DNA from: Gamsiella multidivaricata
Lineage: Eukaryota > Mortierellomycota > Mortierellomycetes > Mortierellales > Mortierellaceae
Assembly: GCF_025024155.1 (NCBI RefSeq)
Contig: NW_026251710.1
Coordinates: forward strand, 620,001-684,000
Direction of reading: 5' to 3'
Length of the DNA: 64,000 nt
The notes beneath the pieces are model-generated. The model saw only the letters and a list, made by a program, of their open reading frames with translations, was not told the DNA's origin and made no database searches. The position numbers were made by a program, and so were the translations under genes. This document shows, piece after piece, positions 1 through 11,849 of the stretch (positions are counted from its first letter, which is position 1; every line of letters begins with the position of its first letter).

Positions 1-3000
1 GAGCGACCATAAGATCCCTCTCTGTTATGCGGGTCGTGCCGTCCATAGTCCATACGACCATAACCATTGTCGCGACTGTCGCGACCGTCGCGTCCGTAGG
101 CATCTCCCATCCTTGCATAAGGGTCCGATGCGCGCTGAGGATCTGATCGCGGACCGTATTCCACAGAATCGTAAGGATAGGTGTGATATCTTGTTGGATC
201 GTGTGGGATAGTGGCGGAATCTATGTCCTCTAGTGGCGTCTGAACTGTATTATTCTCAAACTTGCTTCGTTTCTCCATGCCGGCAGGTGTAGAGGCACGA
301 TCTTCATCTTCGTACTGTCGTTTGCATAATCCCTCGGCAGATCCTGATCCATTCGATTCTACAGGCGACATGAAACTGGATGGCTCATCGATTGGTGTAC
401 TAACGGCATCCGTGGAAGCAGCTGCAGCCTTAAAAAGTTCCATATAAAAAAATAAAATAAAAAAAGCAGAGTCAAGATCAGTATGAAGGTTGGTGACAAG
501 AAAGAACATATCGCTACAGACCATAGAGTCAACTTACCACTTTCTTGGCTTTTGGAATTCTATAACTTGGCTTCAATTCTTTCCACTGAGTCAAGACAGC
601 CTGTGCCATGTCCTTGGACGGACACTCTGCTCCATCAGCAACCTCTTGAATAGCTTCCTCGATCTGGGAGTCCTCGATGGCGTTCCTGGATAGCAGCGGG
701 ATGTTGGGCAAGACGAACATGATACCCATGACAATATCCGGCTCATCCTTGTAGTGTCGCAGCCACGCCTTGAGAATAACAAGACCGTGCAAGACCAGAA
801 AACGCCGCAGACAGGCCCGTTCGGTTGTTGCCATCAGTTTCGCGAGTAGGCGCTTGCTCTTTTGGACCTTAGGCTTCATGAACATAATGCGCGCCAGTTT
901 TTCCATCAGGATTGGGTCTTCAATGCCACGAGTCATCTTTCGCTGCTCATACTCGACCTCATAATCGCCATCGTTGCCTTTCTCCTTCTTTGGATGCCGG
1001 AGACTGATCTGGTTTTCGAGGTCGATTTCATCTTCATCCTCCACTTCATCCAGGTTGTTGTAGTTATCGAGCCTGGTGGCAGACGACCTCTTGTTACCGC
1101 CGATGAAGCCAGTGCAGTTTGGTTCACCACAATAGCATTTTTGGGCCTCGGCGCTATAGAATAAGATCACATTACAGTGGAATCGCCCGGTCAGAATACG
1201 ATGCGTGGTTCAACGAAAACAAAATATGACCGCAATAAGGTATCCAGTGATCTCTCTTACCCATAACGTTCAAATTGATAGTCAAAGGTAAGCTCCTCGC
1301 CTTCGGCCACGCGCTTAATGGTGAAAATACCAATCCTGAGTTTGGAGCCGACAACCCACTTTTCCAAATGACAGTTGGGGTTGCAAGAGTGGTTGATGAA
1401 GCGCGCAAGACATCCTCTTTTTGTGGCATCGATGACCTCGTCAGATTGGAGGGACATGAAGTAGAAGTGCTCTACGCCAGCCATAGAATATTCCCGTGTC
1501 CGTTTCACAAAACTGGAATGAGGTAATACCTCGCCGATATATTCCATCACAAACATCCCTCTATAAGATAAACAAGAGACCGAAGAACAAGATGGGTAAA
1601 TACACCTGAGGACGGTGTCTTTGTGCTCATATCATAGTGTATCACGAAGGACATGTTAACATACGCTGCGAGTCCCTCCATAGCCCGGAGACCATAGCCC
1701 TTCTTGTCGGTCTTGACAACGTCCACCTGCGCGTTTTGCTTTGTTTGAAACCTATGGAAAAGAAGAGAATCCAGGTTAGCGTCATGGCTTGGCAAAAAAT
1801 AAAAGAGCACTAGCGCACTCGAAGCTCTGAGGAATATTGCTGCTCACGTAATACTTTTCAAAAGTGTTTTGGAAACAAAGTGTTTTGGAAACAACAGCAT
1901 ACGAGTCCTTGGTACATCTCCAATAACATATGAAAGGGTGGCAACGTACCTCCTGTTTAGACAATAAGAACCGCATGGACAGTCATCCTCTATACACTCC
2001 ACAAGCAGGTTTCGGTTGATGCAGTCGGGTCCACAAGCCTTCCACCTTGGATCTCGATCTAGGAATGGGATATCAGTCCGTGCGAAAGCAGCAGATATTC
2101 GTCAGTATCCATATGCAGCTATATAATGAAGCGTTTCTTTCCAGTTCCTCTTCCTCGAAACATTCTTGTCCATGCACTCACGAGGATTATATTTGCATTG
2201 ACAAGGTAGACAGTCGTCTACCGGCGAATTTCCTGTATTGCTTCCCCGATAGATGTTGTGCTCGATCTGCTGGTATGAACTTTGGGCCTCTTCCAAGGCT
2301 GACGGCAGGTGCTTGATTGGGGGTGGCCCGATTGGTGGCGGTGGAGGCGGCGGTAATGGAAGCGTACTCCTATCTGTACGTTCTCTCCGCGCGTCTTGGT
2401 CATTGTCATCGTCATCATCATCGACGCGAATCTCCTCCTCGTCAGAGTCATAGGTTTTGGCATGACCACTATGGCCATTCGTGTAGTCGCCAGTCCCACC
2501 TAAGGTTCGACCTCCATTTTGGTTGGTCAACTCTTCGAAGCCAGCATCGAACTCATCCCTGAGCTTCTGTTGGTACTGCCTCTTGGACTCATTTTTGACG
2601 ATCTGATCTGACTTCTGATCCTCCTTATCAAAGTCGAACAACCGAGACAATGGGATGGGACTCGATATCTCAAGTTTTTCCATCTTTTCGATCTTTGGAG
2701 AGCCTGCCGAGGCAAGGGATGGTGACGCTGCCGCATCAGTCTGTTTTGGGATTCCTGCGTCAGTGAACGGTGCCTTGAGTGATCCTAGTGAAGCATATAA
2801 TTCTAAATCATTCGTTCGTGATGACATATGCTGCTGTTAGTCGAGTGATGGTCACTTGGCAAACGAGATTTGAAGGGCCCTGCATATAAAGAATATTCTG
2901 GATGGTGCTCCGAGTCGTTACCTGGGACGTCTTGCTTCAGTTGTGGAATAATGCTACTGAATCCAGTTTCCTTGGCATGTTCAATCGTCATGACGGCGTC

Positions 3001-3144
3001 GCTTATTGAAGAAGACGGCGAGGTAGAGCTCGAGGTGCTTGCGGACGAGGGTCCTGTAGAACTGTCAACGGATCCTGCTGCAAGTCGCTGGGTCACCCTG
3101 CCACTCTCCATGACAGAGTCATCCTGCTGCAAACTGGGCAACAT
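1..3144 (-). CDS. SET2: Histone H3 lysine-36 methyltransferase Set2 (3' end cut by window edge)
   Basis: Nuclear enzyme that methylates H3K36 in transcribed chromatin. Reading leftwards, the ATG at 3144 opens a Ser/Thr-rich N-terminus. A spliced exon (about 2795-2102) then carries an Asp-rich stretch, a polyproline run and the start of the AWS domain (CLPCQCKYNPRE). AWS cysteines continue at about 2045-1975 (VECIEDDCPCGSYCLNRR). The SET domain spans about 1810-1257, with the substrate and cofactor motifs GYGLRA, FVMEYIGEV, FINHSCNPNC and ELTFDYQFERYG. Post-SET (KCYCGEPNCTGFIGG) follows at about 1165-1100. Introns with clean GT-AG ends separate these blocks, e.g. 1650/1560, 1250/1171 and 530/438. 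The tail after 438 is rich in Arg, Asp, Gly and Tyr and runs off the window, so a C-terminal SRI domain cannot be checked. AWS-SET-post-SET order and the NHSCNPN motif make Set2 much likelier than Set1 or Clr4. Confidence 0.93.
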
Positions 3145-3738
3145 GTGATATATAGTAATGCGGTGCGGACGTATACGATAGATGCTGGCTCAGGCAAGAA
3201 TCAGAAGGGTTGGAAGGTATTGTGGGGTCGGTCCTATGACAACATGAGTAGATTGATATAGAAAGCCAAAAATACCACCACGGTTAGTTTTGCCAAACTG
3301 CCCTGCAATGCCCGCTTAGACGAAAGTTTCTTTGACGCCCAAAGTATTTCAAGGTCCTGAGAAGCCGATTATTACGCTGACATCGGGACGCCATCAAGGT
3401 CAAAGTGAAGGTAGCCATCCTTGAGCGCATCCATGTAAGAAGTCCAAGGAGAATCACAGGCATCCAGAACTCTGATGTTTTTACTTGATTTTGATCGCAG
3501 CGTTGGGTAGTGGCAGAAGTGAGAATGGTCTTCCGTGCTGAGTAATTACGGAGGACACTGGATCCAGCGCTGTCGGTGCCTCCTTTCAAGCCGAGGGTGT
3601 CCCGAGATTTATCCGTTAGATGTCAATGTCGATTCCGATGGTTGTGCACACCTGTAAAGTTGATTCCCGTTCTACTTTTCTGACAAGCAGACATCGAGGA
3701 CCTGGTGGGGATGATTTCAAGGGCAATACGAGATTTGC

Positions 3739-3779
<41 letters not shown>

Positions 3780-4669
3780 ATGCAGCGTTGGATGAGGATG
3801 ACACATCAGATATTGGCATTGTGTAGCTGATACTTACTTTGGAATAATTGAATGAGGGCCGACGAAAGGAGAGTCCAATGACTTGACGGTTGCTTGCTAA
3901 TGTTGTTGTCGCTGTTGTTGTCGCTGTTGTTGTTGTTGCTGTTGAATATGTGCTCGAGTAGTTATCTCGCCTTGGTAGGGAGAGGGAGAAAGAGAGAGAA
4001 GTGAATGAGGGAGTGCGATGCAAATAATAAACAGTAATAGTAAAAATGAGCGTATGTGTTTGTTGTAGCGAATGATAATAAATAAAACTATGATAATATA
4101 CAAGAGGGCACAGGAGAGAGTAGGCGAGAAAGGAAGAAGTGGGTCTGGAAGAAGGGGTCGAATAACAAGAAAGCTATATGCGGCCTATAGCCTGGAAGAA
4201 AAGTGCAGCTTGCTGCGCTTGGGGTAGAGAAGGGTAGGGAAGAAATATTTCTTCGTCAGGGAAAAGTAAAAGAAGGGAGCAGGGACTGTATGATGAAAGG
4301 ATGATGGGCAACCCTGATGATCGCGATCAAACAAAGATGACAGTGCAGAAAGAACCTTTACAGCGCATAGAAAGGACCGACCCCCAGTTTACTGGCCCCA
4401 CACCTTCTTTGTCTCTCCTTTGCCACCATTTTTTTTTTACTCTGTTTTGAATTGTAGACCTGTCTTCAGATCCCGTGTGACGCGCATTCGAGCCTCTCTG
4501 GCTGGACTCCAAAGGGCCTCTGCGCACCCACCCACGGCGGTTGTTGATTGAAGTTCATTTATTTCCAAAAGAAGGGGCCACAAACAGCCGATGCGCTGCC
4601 TCATCCTAATATGGTCTGACTGCAGCTGGGGTGCTGAGTTCATCGCCTAGTCCTAAAACAGGCGTCGCC
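3145..4669. other. Intergenic / 5' region of SET2, no supported gene
   Basis: Between the SET2 start codon and the stop codon of the cold-shock gene. Open frames here are low complexity and resemble no family. It contains a 39-nt T run (3740-3778), a GTT/CAA trinucleotide tract at about 3898-3946 and purine-rich runs near 3975-4000 and 4110-4160. It probably holds the SET2 promoter and 5' UTR and the 3' UTR of the cold-shock gene. Confidence 0.6.
3740..3778. repeat. Homopolymer T run (39 nt)
   Basis: An uninterrupted run of T on the + strand, the longest homopolymer in the window. Its exact length is likely to be unreliable in any assembly. Confidence 0.95.
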
Positions 4670-6695
4670 TTAATGTCCACCAAACTGCTGCTGTCCCCCA
4701 AAGGATGCGCCCGGTGGGCTCGACTGCTGAGCACCCTGCTGGGATGGCATGCCAGCATTGGCGCCCATGTAGTTCTGTTGCGGGTATCCTCCGTACTGGA
4801 ACTGGCTGTTGCCCTGCTGCAACCCGGTGCTACTTCCATATCCTTGTTGCTGCTGGCCATAGCCCTGGCCATATCCTGGCTGACCACCGGCGCCCTGACC
4901 ACCATAGGGTACGTTGCCCATCGCTCCATAGCCGCCGCCAAATGCTAAAGATTGAAAAGAGGTTTGGGTAGTCGGGTCAGTCAAGCTCGTAACCATCTTG
5001 CCTTATTTGGGTGTTGCTATTGATATTTTTTCCCGCCAAATTTTGGGTCCTGTATCTTGTTGCTACATAAACAGCAGCTCATTCATTTGGTCGGGGGAAT
5101 AAAAAAAACTTACAGTTTGGCCCACCAAATCCGCCATAGCCGCCGCCATAGCCGCCACCGCCGTAGCGGCCACCAGTACTCCTGAATGATCCATTCCTAT
5201 GCAGTTTGAGTCAGTTATACATGTATCTGTCAACAATTGCTGTTTTCTCCAAATGATAATGAGGTTGCACAGGAATCATGCACTTACCCGTAGCCGCCGC
5301 GGCCAACGTTAGGATCGCCGCGGACGGGTGCGCCATTGGGACCTGTCACGTTAGCGGCTTGCATTCCCTTGGGACCCTGGACAAGATCATACTCGACCTA
5401 TGCCGTATCAAAAGAGCACATGTCAGCAATGGTCGCATGAACTCTTTCGCATGAACTCTTTCGCATGATAGATCAAATCGTTTCATATGCTCATACCTCT
5501 TCACCCTTTTCAATCGCAACAAAAGTAACGACATAGGCGTGGAAACGATGGGTGTATAAGTTGATTAGTGCCTCAGCATAAGACTACCATACCAACTAGA
5601 GATAGGATCCCGTAGAGAGCGACGCAGTACTAATTGATACAAAGTATAAAGATTCATTCGGATCTCAAAAGGAGAAGTAATACCTCTGCAAGACTCTTAA
5701 ATCCTCCATCGTTGTGGATGGCGGTGTGATGAACAAAGACTACAAATTTCGTCCAGCAGCACATAGACCATATGACAGAGTGCGCAGCGTTGCACCAACA
5801 GAGGTATAAAGAGAGATAGAACGAGAGAGAGAGGTAGAAAGAAGGCGGTATTTGATCAGCACAGATTTACAGACATTGATATACAGCGCATATGGCAGTG
5901 AAAGCGATATTGCAATAGGAGAAATGGGACATAAAGGGCGCTGCATGAGTATCTGAATATCGAATAGTGCCACTCATATGTTCATATGTGGTATTGACGA
6001 TGGAGAAAATGCGGCCGTCTCATGCGAACCACACTCAATTCTGTAGGCTATAAGGATAAGTCTCATCCGATATTGCCAGGGCACAGCCCTTCGCCGGTAG
6101 ATGAGATCTCGCAGCAGCAACACTATAGCGCGCTGAAAGAGGACCTGAAGCACACAAAACAAGACTCCCATTAAAGTTCTTCTTCTCCTCAGCATGCTAA
6201 ACGAGGGCCGTTTGTCCAAACTGGCATTCATGATATCCTTATTCACGTATGAAGCCATGTTATACGTTAGGGCAAGAGACCATAAACACCACGGGACGAC
6301 TATGACGCACACCTCAGATTCCGAGATTCAGCGCGATAACCACCAGGCTGAAGAAAGAAACACAAAAGGCATATTGCGGCAGATGTCAATAAAGACTCTC
6401 TGCGCGATCAAGCACTGTAAAGGCGATGTAGAGTGTCGCAACTGCCAAGGATTGTCCTTTAGACAGAATTACGTATACCCTTCCAAATGAATAAAGACCC
6501 CACGATGCAGGTGTGAAATCAGAGGCCTCAAGAGGGTTGGTAGAAAAAAGGAAGGCGAAACAAAGGGCACGCTCCCGACTTACTTTCATCAAGAGGAGCG
6601 GCATCAGTGCTTTCAGAAGGATAGATGAATCCAAAGCCTTTCTGGCTATTGAAAAACTTGACCTTGCCGGCCCTTCTGACTGTGTTAACGGACAT
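4670..6695 (-). CDS. Cold-shock-domain, glycine-rich RNA-binding protein
   Basis: Predicted single-stranded nucleic-acid-binding protein of the Y-box / bacterial CspA type. The ATG at 6695 gives a short N-terminus, then GKVKFFNSQKGFGFIYPS (RNP1). After an intron of about 850 bp (donor near 6591, acceptor near 5734) comes IFVHHTAIHNDGGFKSLAE (RNP2). A 9-nt exon supplies GEE, and the next exon VEYDLVQGPKGMQAANV completes the five-strand OB fold. The rest (about 5190-4670) is Gly/Tyr/Gln-rich, with GGYGGG and GQQQQGYG runs like a disordered RGG/QG tail, ending FGGQQQFGGH then stop. All junctions keep frame with GT-AG introns. The assignment rests on both RNP motifs in the right order and spacing. 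No second RNA-binding domain or CCHC zinc knuckle is visible. Confidence 0.88.
5497..5505 (-). other. 9-nt microexon (Gly-Glu-Glu) of the cold-shock gene
   Basis: The exons on either side read ...FKSLAE and VEYDLVQG..., both in phase 0. Cold-shock domains have about three residues between them (SL-x-E-G-x-x-V-x-F/Y). The nine bases GGT GAA GAG, flanked by AAAAG and GTATGA, supply exactly G-E-E. The upstream branch-like CTAAT (near 5566) has no AG before this one. A longer exon extending upstream is open but would insert extra residues into a fixed-length fold. Confidence 0.7.
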
Positions 6696-7059
6696 GATTC
6701 AGACCAAAGATAACGGGAAAGAGCTGTAGAAGGCAAGAAGGTAAAAAATGATGGTCCAATGCAGCTAAAGGTCGTTGTGTGGTGTGGCAGAAAAGACAAT
6801 TGATCCAAAGGAAGTAAGGGACAGAAAGCGATCGAGTGTTGAATGAGGAATGAGAACAACGGGGTGTGCCAAAGAACAAAAGAAGGCAGGGAGGATGAGG
6901 CGACATCCAGTCACACATTTCCTGGGCTTCTTTTTTTGGCACTCTGGTACTCCTTACAAACAACTCCGCGCGAAATGGCTGGACAGATAGTTTATTGGTT
7001 TTTCCTACGTCTGTCCTTCTTGATTCTTCAATTGACACGCGGTGCACTTCGATAACTGA

Positions 7060-7966
7060 TCATGTTGCCTTGGCAATCTTGATCTGGAAGGTGCAGGCCG
7101 GTAGGGACGATGGTTCTGCTACAACATTGCACACAATGCCCAGGTTGGAAAGAATTCCTCGCAGGATGCCACACGGGAACCAGAGATACTATGATTAATA
7201 AGAGGTAGGTTACATGTGAAAAGTCCGGTTAAATAATTGCATCGGCGGATGGTTTGTGAACGAAAGATAGCAAGTTCGCCTTACTGGTGTTACACGTTTT
7301 ATGGACTCTGCAGAGTTTGGGTCGTGAGCCATCCTGCTGAACCAGCGGAAGTTGCTGTCCTGAAGAACATATACTCCCTACGCGAGGATCAAGGCGCCAC
7401 CGTTAGTGAAGGCCATATCTCCCTGTGCCAAAGTGACATTGAAGAATATTGATCCCTTCATTGACGCGTACCCTATGGTTCGTCTTCAAGTTGTCAATCT
7501 GCTTCTTGAAGAGAAACATCCAGACCTCTTTGCACACAAACTTGATGACTTCCAAGTTATCTGTGAACCTCATCCTGTCCTTGCTGATTCTAGAGTTGGA
7601 AAGTAACAGTCGACATATATATAATCCTGTATTAGCATATCCGTTGCCTTGCAAGCATAATTACTAGTGAACACGATGCATCTGACCGTGATATCATGTC
7701 GCTTGCCTTTCAATCAACCGCTCACCCACGCGGAAACCGATCATTTCCAGCTTATAGAACACTGCTTCCATGGCCTCGTCTCCTTCTGAATAGTCCTTGG
7801 GTCCACCTGCAGCATCATTGGGGTTGCCATATGAAGGGTCGCTGTCAGAGCCGAGTTTGAGCGAGTCGTCCTTGACGGTCCTGATCATGGCTTCGACCAT
7901 CTCTGTTGTCAAGAACTCGAATATGGATTCGTTCACCAGCTTGGGTGGTGTTTGATTGGTAGCCAT
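7060..7966 (-). CDS. TRS33: TRAPP complex subunit Trs33 / TRAPPC6
   Basis: Core subunit of the TRAPP tethering and Rab-GEF complexes at the Golgi. Exon 1 (7966-7707) reads VNESIFEFLTTEMV, an acidic low-complexity insert, then YKLEMIGFRVGERLIER. Exon 2 (from 7589) reads ISKDRMRFTDNLEVIKFV, continuing CKEVWMFLFKKQIDNLKTNH. Exon 3 (about 7371-7300) reads GVYVLQDSNFRWFSRM. Exon 4 reads YLWFPCGILRGILSNLGI and ends FQIKIAKAT with TGA at 7062-7060. These are the conserved blocks of the Bet3/Trs33 fold. Intron 1 has a GC rather than GT donor (AG|GCAAGC at 7706). The gene is divergent from HAP3, 306 bp away. Confidence 0.92.
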
Positions 7967-8272
7967 GATGGGTATGATGCTTATTTGTGGTTTGAATCCT
8001 GTTCTGTCGAGTTCCTGCTGTAGATGAGGAACTGGTGCTTCGGCATTCTGCTCGTACTGCACGTGCGGAAGGTGCAACACCAAAAAAAAGAACGTGGTCA
8101 CACAAAAGGGCAAGCGAGACAAGACAAAAAAAAAAAAGAGAGATGAGACCTTCGTGCTCAACTTTTCAACCCCCTCTACCAACTCACACTCTTCCATCCG
8201 TCTATCCAAAGTACGCGCAACTCATCTAAAAACTATAGCACTTGCTACGCTTCCACCGAGAAAAATCCAACC
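7967..8272. promoter_or_regulatory. Divergent promoter region TRS33 / HAP3
   Basis: 306 bp separate the two start codons, which point away from each other, so both promoters must lie here or overlap the genes. The HAP3-proximal half is pyrimidine-rich. No TATA box or operator can be singled out with confidence. Confidence 0.55.
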
Positions 8273-9001
8273 ATGTCTGAACAGCATCAATCCGGCGATG
8301 AATTAGACGACTACAAGGAGCAGGATCGTTTCTTGCCCATTGCAAATGTCGCCAGAATTATGAAGAAGGCGCTTCCCGACAACGCAAAGATTGCAAAGGA
8401 AGCCAAGGAGACTGTGCAAGAATGTGTATCCGAGTTCATCTCCTTCATCACCAGTGAAGGTAAACAGCATTAGCTTCAAAGCGTAGCAGCAACAATTCCT
8501 AGAGAGCTCATACTTTGAAACACAGTATATAGTATCATTCCTTGCATCTAACCAAACGATTCTTACCTTTGCACTCTCTTCAATTCAATCGCTAGCAAGC
8601 GATAGATGTCAGCTCGAGAAGCGTAAAACGATCAATGGCGAGGATATTCTTTGGGCAATGCAATCTCTTGGTTTTGAGAACTATGCCGAGGCTCTGAAGA
8701 TTTACTTGGCAAAGTACAGAGAAGTATGTGTGTGCATGGACCACAATGGCCTTCCTTCTTTGAACAAGTGGATATTCAAGAAGCCACGTTACAGTTTCCA
8801 CTTTGGGCACAATTGCTGACATGTTCTTATTCTCGTTATTAACAGACGACAAAGATCGAACGACAGGCTGCAACGCTAAAAGACAAGGATGGCGAGGAGG
8901 ATGTCAAGAATATTGATGACGCTGCTCTGTACCATCAGCAGGACGTCAATACAGGATACTACCAACAGCAGAACGGCGACTACTCCAACCTCCACCAGTA
9001 A
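8273..9001 (+). CDS. HAP3: CCAAT-binding factor subunit Hap3 / NF-YB
   Basis: Histone-fold subunit of the heterotrimeric CCAAT-binding transcription factor, pairing with Hap5/NF-YC and Hap2/NF-YA. Exons are 8273-8459, 8596-8723 and 8846-9001. Spliced, the core reads [59 protein letters not shown] and [17 protein letters not shown]. This is the full NF-YB histone fold with its DNA-contact segment at the start and the subunit-interaction helix. The tail is short and Gln/Tyr-rich. At about 146 residues it is the usual size for a fungal Hap3. Splice sites are canonical and keep frame. Confidence 0.96.
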
Positions 9002-9279
9002 AGAGCAGCTGAATTGGGCTCAGCACCATATCATGACCGAGTCTTCAAGCTAGACGGCATCTCATCTCACCATCTGTAAAATATGTATTCATTTTTATCC
9101 CATTCACCCTTATCGTAATCATACAGCAAGCATATAATAAACAAAAAAAAACATGTTCTCATCATCAAGGAAACGACGGTACAAAAAAAACTCTGTGCAG
9201 GGATAACTATGCACACGCACATCAAGCGTCCGTTCGTTCGCTTTATTTGTCTCCAATGTAGCCAGCCAGTGAATTATCT

Positions 9280-10527
9280 TCAGCATCCTAGGAACGACAG
9301 GGCTTTGTCCAGAGAGTCGGCAGCAGTCTTCATGCTCTTGATCTGCTTCTCTGTCCAGCTATCCCTCGGTAGATCGCGCAACCACCATGGCGCGATATTG
9401 GCTTGCAAATGGTAGAGCACGACCTTATACTCTTGATTGTCTTTGCCGTACTGAAGAATACCATATCTCTCCTTCAGAATCCGCAAAAAGTACTCCAACA
9501 GCTCCTTTTGATCGCTTGTCATTTGCTGCAACTTATTCTGTTCGCCTTCATCATATGGATCTTCTGAGCGCGCAAACAGCCATTCGAAACCAGCACACCA
9601 CTCCTGTTCGGATGGGAACCCTCCAGCGAACTCGAAGTCATGAAGACCCGTGATCTTGGTTCCGATCACCAGCATGTTCCTGGCCTCGAAATCGCCATGG
9701 AGGAACGAAATCGGATTATCCACTTTGGCTCTTTTGAGCAGTGTACCCTTTTCTCCAAATCTCTTCTCGAGCTCCCCTGTCTTGACCTTTTCAACCAATG
9801 CTTCGATCCGTGGCAAATATGGAAGGGTCTCAATGAATCTGTCCTTGCTCTGGAGCATGTATGTTGTCTCCTGCTTGATGTTTCCAGCCACAAACTCCCC
9901 CCAGCTCGAGAATGGCCCTCCACCGCTTTCCATCAAGGGGCCCACAGTCGCTTCGCCGCTTGGTGCTTCCACAAAGTTGCCAATGGCTTTCAGATTGATG
10001 GAGCGGAGGCGTGAAAAAATCTCGGAAACCTGATCGACAACCTTCTTCTTCTCGTCCTGTGACAAGTCTTCCCAGACAGAGTCGAGCGGCACACCGGGCA
10101 ATCGGTCCATGATGATATAGTCGTGTGGGATGATTCGACTGCTCTCGTCCAGATGGATCTTGGACTCCTGGATGCTGGTGCCGATAAATGCGGGGACTTG
10201 GGCGATATCGTCCAAAGCGCTTCGGGCCATTTCGAGCGCCATGGCCTCATTTGTGATCTTTTTATGGTCCCAGAAGCGACCTCCAAGGCGTATTACATAC
10301 TCAGTGGCATCGGTGCAACGCGCCAAGTAGACGCGATTGTTGTAGCCGCGTTTGAAGTACGAGAGCTCTTTCAGTTGCTTGCCGGGGATGTGGAAGTTGA
10401 GCAGGCGCTGAGCATTGGCGAATGTCAGATAGATACCCTTACGAGGGCCTTGGTCTTCGGTATAGATCTTGGAGACTAGGGTCGCCTCGTCCGCGGTTGG
10501 AGGGATGATAATGGTGTCGGTCGGCAT
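9280..10527 (-). CDS. Aminoglycoside-phosphotransferase / choline-kinase-like (APH fold) enzyme
   Basis: Single-exon protein of about 415 residues with a kinase-like APH fold. The N-lobe has YFKRGYNNRVYLARC (nucleotide loop) and EYVIRLGGRFWDHKK (lysine or arginine position), followed by HDYIIMDRLPGVPLDSVW (hinge). The catalytic loop is FLHGDFEARNMLV, with the HGDxxxxN Brenner motif, and the metal-binding motif follows as GLHDFEFAG. It ends KALSFLGC. The ATG at 10527 is preferred; the frame is open for ten codons upstream but without another ATG. Fungal members of this family are mostly of unknown substrate, so the substrate is not assigned. A TTTAAATA stretch lies 35-45 bp upstream of the start. 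Confidence 0.8.
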   Translation of the reverse strand: MPTDTIIIPPTADEATLVSKIYTEDQGPRKGIYLTFANAQRLLNFHIPGKQLKELSYFKRGYNNRVYLARCTDATEYVIRLGGRFWDHKKITNEAMALEMARSALDDIAQVPAFIGTSIQESKIHLDESSRIIPHDYIIMDRLPGVPLDSVWEDLSQDEKKKVVDQVSEIFSRLRSINLKAIGNFVEAPSGEATVGPLMESGGGPFSSWGEFVAGNIKQETTYMLQSKDRFIETLPYLPRIEALVEKVKTGELEKRFGEKGTLLKRAKVDNPISFLHGDFEARNMLVIGTKITGLHDFEFAGGFPSEQEWCAGFEWLFARSEDPYDEGEQNKLQQMTSDQKELLEYFLRILKERYGILQYGKDNQEYKVVLYHLQANIAPWWLRDLPRDSWTEKQIKSMKTAADSLDKALSFLGC

Positions 10528-11849
10528 TTTTAGCGCTGCAAAAGGTCGATGGTCCAAGGAGCTTTAAATACAAGTCAAATGCAACAATGAGTTTAGGTTT
10601 GATCCATCCGCTCCATTTCCCGCAGTTGTCAACATGATTGTCGTACGCACAGATGAGATGCTGGATAAGTCCAAGGGAGAACTTCAAAAAAACACCCCCA
10701 ACACTCAACACATCAACTTTTATATGTACTTTCCCGCTTCTTTTCTCTTTCTTTATTCGGCATAGTTACCTATCTATCCCTATCCACGGCTTCTGTCTCG
10801 GGATCCTTGTGTTGTCTCTTCCTTCTCGTTGCGCCTGAATACGCCACCAATTTCAAATAAAATGAACTCTCTGTGCCTGAAAGAGCAGAGGGGGAAGGGC
10901 TATCATCATGTGGTCATTAGGAATGGAAGAGCATTTTGGCATTGCCCTCTGCATAGCCATTGAGACAGAATAGCAACCGCACTTGCTCTGGAAATAGGCT
11001 AACAGGGTCTTTTTTTTTTTTTTTTGCGGCTCATGCGTATCAAGGTACATGTACTTTACACGGAAAAAAAAGAAAAAAGAACTCAGCTTAGTGCACATGT
11101 TTCTCATTCCTTGCTGCTTATTTTTTCTTTCATCTTCTTTCTTGCCCAGTACCCTATTGCTTTTGGCCATATCAAAAACCACTAACTATTCATCACTCCA
11201 CAGTCCTACGACTGAAGAAAGGTAAAGGAAGAAGAAAGACACAAGGAAGCTGCTGCTAGACGACGAAGAACCCCAGATGCACTTGTCGCCAGTTGCCCCA
11301 TTCAGGAATCCCATCCGCGCGAGTCGTCTTTCGAATGAGAGATGACAGGACTTCCTCCCCTTTTTTTTATTCTTCCCTCCGTCCCTATATAGCACACCAG
11401 TCCCCAGAAGAAGGTTAAGAACGCCTTCCACCGCCCCTTTCCTCGCCACACTCAGCCGGACTTCATCGTCCTCATCTCTCTTTCCTTCCTTCCATCATCT
11501 CTTTTCTTCATCCGCACCATAACAGACTCTGCATTGTGTAAGGCGACGATGATAGCTCCCTACCTTGATCAACATACAGCACACCTCGACAGCGTGGCAA
11601 TAACTGAGACCGTTCTTGCCTGTCATATGCCGTGCTCGAAATCCAGGCACACTTAACTTGCACGTCCAGTGTCTAACATCGCCTTCTCGACTTAATCGAT
11701 CCCATAGGAGTGCTCTTTAGGACGGAACGAGCAGCATCTATACCCAAACCCACCCAAAGCGGATAGCTCTACAGCCACAAAGGGAAGCGAAGAGCGAGTC
11801 AGAGCACACACACTGTGACATAGACTAGGCGGCGCCCTTTCCCTGCACC
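10528..11849. other. Divergent intergenic region, APH-like gene / kinesin
   Basis: 1.3 kb between two divergent genes. Short T and A runs (e.g. 11011-11025) and a strongly pyrimidine-rich stretch at about 11330-11520 look like a kinesin promoter and 5' leader. The short open frames here have no recognisable similarity. No RNA gene is seen. Confidence 0.6.

Noticed and set aside
3284..4023. Minus-strand open frames upstream of SET2 (about 101 and 135 codons)
   Set aside because: Low complexity (poly-Lys from the T run, Thr/Ala from the GTT tract) and no family similarity; the ATG at 3144 gives a sensible Set2 start.
6194..6490. 98-codon + strand frame opposite the cold-shock gene
   Set aside because: Lies entirely within its long intron, has no recognisable motif, and other frames are equally open.
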